From NCBI GenBank assembly GCA_016292745.1, contig JAEDFO010000002.1, positions 8,087-72,086 on the forward strand: a stretch of 64,000 nucleotides of DNA, given 5' to 3'. The translations under genes and the position numbers were made by a program. Positions 62,002-64,000 of this stretch are shown here, piece by piece; the stretch's first letter is position 1; every line of letters starts with the position of its first letter. This stretch comes from Muribaculaceae bacterium. GTDB lineage: Bacteria; Bacteroidota; Bacteroidia; Bacteroidales; Muribaculaceae. Below the pieces are notes generated by a model, which was not told where the DNA came from, did no database searches, and saw nothing but the letters and a program-made list of their open reading frames with translations.

Positions 62002-63507
62002 TCAGAAATGGCAAATCGATGCCGTCGGACCTTGTTTTACCACATATATGTGTCCTTTTCGGGGCGTGGAAATGCTGCGGCCCATAAGGTCGAAATATTG
62101 CATCGGCAGGTCAGTGTGGGTGGCGATGGCTTCAACCGATGAAAAGAAGCTGTGGGTCCAGCGCATTGTGGTTAGGTCGACGGTGATGCTGTAAATGCCG
62201 GTCTGCTCGCTGTCAATCCAGATGTTCCACTTGTCGGAGGCAGCCGAGAGCAGTGTCTTGTCGTCGGGGTTGGTACCGTACCACATTCCGTTTTCGGAAT
62301 CGTGAATCACGAAGTTCATCCACGGCTCGGTGGCTTCGAGCTGCGCAGAATATATGCCGTTGTTTCCACTTGTTGGCAGCAGAGTGGCGAGAAGTGTGGA
62401 ATAATCAGTGGCATATATGCCGAGCGATGCCGGATACTGCTCGTCGGGCACGGTTTTGCCGCCAAAAGCATCAAGGGCCTTTGTCGGGCGGCCGTTGGTG
62501 GTGAATGCACCTTTGCCATAGGCAGCCCAGCCTATCTGCTGGTAGTAAGCAGGTTTCCATATGCCGTCGACCTCTGGCTCCCAATAGAAAATGCCGGCGC
62601 AACGCTCAATGGCTGTCATGCGGTTAAACAGGTCGATCATCACTCGTTGTGCAAGAGCCGGTTTCGATACGTCGAAGCCTGTTTCGCATATCATTACCGG
62701 CACATCGAAGCGGCTGATGGCATCGGCAACATATTTCGCGGCATTCACATTGCTGCAGTTGGCCGATGCGAGAGTGCTGTCCCATTGGTCCTCGGTAGGG
62801 TAGTGCGACAGCCCTATCATATCAAATTTGCCGCCAGCGGCAATGAAGTCGGGGAAAAACCATTGTGCATTTTCGGTGCCGCCGAGATGCACAATCACCT
62901 GGGCGTCGGGAAACTCCGATTTCACGGCGTCGTATCCGGCGTTGCTCAGCAATGTGTAGTTTGCAAAGCGCGATGCCCCGGTCTTGTCCCAATCGATTTT
63001 TCCGTAGTCCATGGCAATTCCACTGTTGGTTTCGTTGCCCACTTGCACCCACTTCGGCGATATGCCTGAGTCGTTCAGTGCTTGAAGCACATCAGTGGTG
63101 TGATTGGCTATAGCATCCTTAACTTGCTCCATGGTGTATCCATCCCAGGCCTTGGGCACGTTTTGCCTCCCGGGGTCGGTGAAGAAGTCGCTGTAGTGGA
63201 AGTCAATCATCACGTCGAGCCCTTGGGCTTGGGCACGCTTGGCCTTTGCCACAACGTCGGCCTTGTCGCACCACGGGCCATAGCCGTAGCCTTCAGGGTC
63301 GACAAACACCCGAAGCCTGATGGCATTCATGCCAATCTGCTTCATCAGCGCGAAGATGTCGGTCGCAACGCCATCGTTGGTGTAGAATTTACGGCCATCG
63401 GCCTCCATTTCGGTGGCCCAACTGATGTCGGCGCCTCGTGCAAAATCCTGTGCGGCGGCACTGATGCATACCACCAGCAGCAACAGTATGGTAATATTCC
63501 TTTTCAT
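62002..63507 (-). CDS. Secreted GH53 endo-beta-1,4-galactanase
   Basis: 501 residues: signal peptide (about 1-19), a TIM barrel (about 20-345) with the acid/base glutamate in VQVGNETNSG and the nucleophile in VMICETGF, a beta-sandwich domain (about 370-460) like the starch-binding domains of SusE/SusF, and a short C-terminal segment YFDLMGRSISTPRKGHIYVV that resembles type IX secretion sorting tails. It cuts beta-1,4-galactan side chains of pectin. Single gene; a TATCTTTA lies just before the ATG but the promoter is not clear. Confidence 0.92.
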   Translation of the reverse strand: MKRNITILLLLVVCISAAAQDFARGADISWATEMEADGRKFYTNDGVATDIFALMKQIGMNAIRLRVFVDPEGYGYGPWCDKADVVAKAKRAQAQGLDVMIDFHYSDFFTDPGRQNVPKAWDGYTMEQVKDAIANHTTDVLQALNDSGISPKWVQVGNETNSGIAMDYGKIDWDKTGASRFANYTLLSNAGYDAVKSEFPDAQVIVHLGGTENAQWFFPDFIAAGGKFDMIGLSHYPTEDQWDSTLASANCSNVNAAKYVADAISRFDVPVMICETGFDVSKPALAQRVMIDLFNRMTAIERCAGIFYWEPEVDGIWKPAYYQQIGWAAYGKGAFTTNGRPTKALDAFGGKTVPDEQYPASLGIYATDYSTLLATLLPTSGNNGIYSAQLEATEPWMNFVIHDSENGMWYGTNPDDKTLLSAASDKWNIWIDSEQTGIYSITVDLTTMRWTHSFFSSVEAIATHTDLPMQYFDLMGRSISTPRKGHIYVVKQGPTASICHF

Positions 63508-63577
63508 AGCTATAAAGATAGCTATTGTTAGCTAATTATCATCAAAACATTTCCATTTTAACAAAAGCACGGGGTAA

Positions 63578-63614
63578 TAAAAAGCGAGTGAGGGACGCCA
63601 AGCCCCGACACTCG
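63578..63614 (-). terminator. Minus-strand terminator
   Basis: On the minus strand CGAGTG and CACTCG close a hairpin with an inner GGG/CCC, followed by CTTTTTATT. The 300 bases between the GH53 start and the DUF1848 remnant contain nothing else firm; a 24-residue minus frame (63716-63790, MKSTTTTGIVQSFPSFDYFL...) is noted but unsupported. Confidence 0.6.
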
Positions 63615-63802
63615 GATATAAGACCATATTGCCGATTATCATCGATTAGTGGTGATGGTAGCAACAAGTGAATTGTACTAAAGAAGAATAGCATTCATGA
63701 CAAAAGTTAAAACTGTCACTTTACTTTTTCTAAAAAATAATCAAACGAGGGAAAAGACTGGACGATTCCCGTAGTTGTTGTGCTTTTCATACCTAAAAAT
63801 TA

Positions 63803-64000
63803 TTATATTATTGATTCTGAATTAATTGTATGTTTCTTAAATTTTGCGTCACCATTTGTGGCGAATAGTTGGCGTAGCAGTATCGGCAGAGATGCGGGCA
63901 GGTGTTGTAGGCCCCGATGTCCTTAGAGAGGATGCAGCCGCACAGTTTTCGTGCCGTCGCGAGAAAGGATAATCACACTCACGGCAAAGCCAAAATGCTT
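63803..64000 (-). pseudogene. Decayed DUF1848 (radical-SAM-like) gene, 3' end
   Basis: On the minus strand the frame reads CGCILSKDIGAYNTCPHL then CRYCYANYSPQMVTQN, the cysteine-rich C-terminal signature of DUF1848 proteins. The rest of the family end (like K.HDPNSPLL) appears only in another frame (KFKKHTINSESII, stop at 63803), and upstream of CGC the matching text (SRRHENC) is in yet another frame with stops at about 63973 and 63979. At least two frameshifts, so a pseudogene. It continues past the window edge. Confidence 0.55.

Noticed and set aside
61891..62142. 83-codon plus frame before the GH53 stop
   Set aside because: An intrinsic terminator lies inside it and its second half is antisense to GH53. 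Kept only as an observation.
62302..63069. Plus-strand frame of 255 codons opposite the GH53 gene
   Set aside because: Mirror frame of GH53 with no recognisable motif.

Overview
The window reads as a stretch of chromosome from a Bacteroidales bacterium, probably Muribaculaceae-like (the family is an inference). The evidence is: promoters with the Bacteroidetes pattern TTTG or TTG, 19-20 bases, then TAnnTTTG upstream of many genes; almost no Shine-Dalgarno sequences; a BT_3928-type DoxX protein; an OmpA/PAL porin; TolC/MacAB-type export; and secreted glycosidases with Bacteroidales signal peptides or lipoprotein signals. Most of it is housekeeping DNA with a few accessory islands.

Layout. 1-2922: thrS (5' end cut by the window), infC, rpmI, rplT. 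2923-3404: terminator, then an orphan promoter/terminator pair that looks like a non-coding RNA gene. 3405-13940: DUF1599 gene, a four-gene accessory cassette (4029-10609), BT_3928-type gene, tpiA, SPOR protein, folE. 14053-14215: tRNA-Gly and tRNA-Leu. 14357-16240: LTA-synthase-type sulfatase-fold transferase. 16422-19522: galK, galM and a sugar nucleotidyltransferase. 19665-21641: secreted GH51. 21766-21919: second candidate ncRNA. 21988-24231 (minus): glycerol kinase and glycerol facilitator. 24473-24544: tRNA-Glu. 24735-28186: yraN, DUF1015, purA, Fur-family regulator. 28397-31919: EamA transporter, HEAT-repeat/AlkD-like protein, M49 peptidase. 31936-36705 (minus): rRNA methyltransferase, rseP, dxr, degenerate M23 protein. 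37036-38226: OmpA protein. 38300-38720: decayed sequence. 38813-43950: M16 peptidase, GNAT, gdhA. 44065-49471 (minus): truncated GIY-YIG protein, then a MacB/MacA/TolC export operon. 49649-52955 (minus): rarA and ligA. 53089-63507: DUF4965 lipoprotein, GH78, small hypothetical, two-propeller GH43, superoxide reductase, GH53. 63803-64000: decayed DUF1848 gene.

The most interesting region is 4029-10609: a DUF4062-STAND NTPase (TEP1/NPHP3-like architecture, Walker A lysine replaced by methionine), a Sel1-repeat protein, a YwqG/DUF1963 protein, and a signal peptide-SH3-transmembrane-PARP-like ADP-ribosyltransferase with an intact H-Y-E triad. All four are tightly packed on one strand and sit inside what I recall as a conserved order (DUF1599, BT_3928, tpiA, SPOR, folE). 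This looks like a sensor/effector cassette for conflict or signalling, and I know of no described system with this composition.

The glycosidases (GH51, GH78, tandem GH43, GH53) together suit the arabinan/arabinogalactan side chains and rhamnose of pectic rhamnogalacturonan, but no SusC/SusD pair lies in the window. The galactose genes would take up the released galactose; no galT or galE is seen beside them. Several RNA-level signals (three orphan promoter/terminator units, a 12-bp inverted repeat inside galM, a near-leaderless mRNA) deserve a second look. Everything here rests on reading the sequence; no database search was run.
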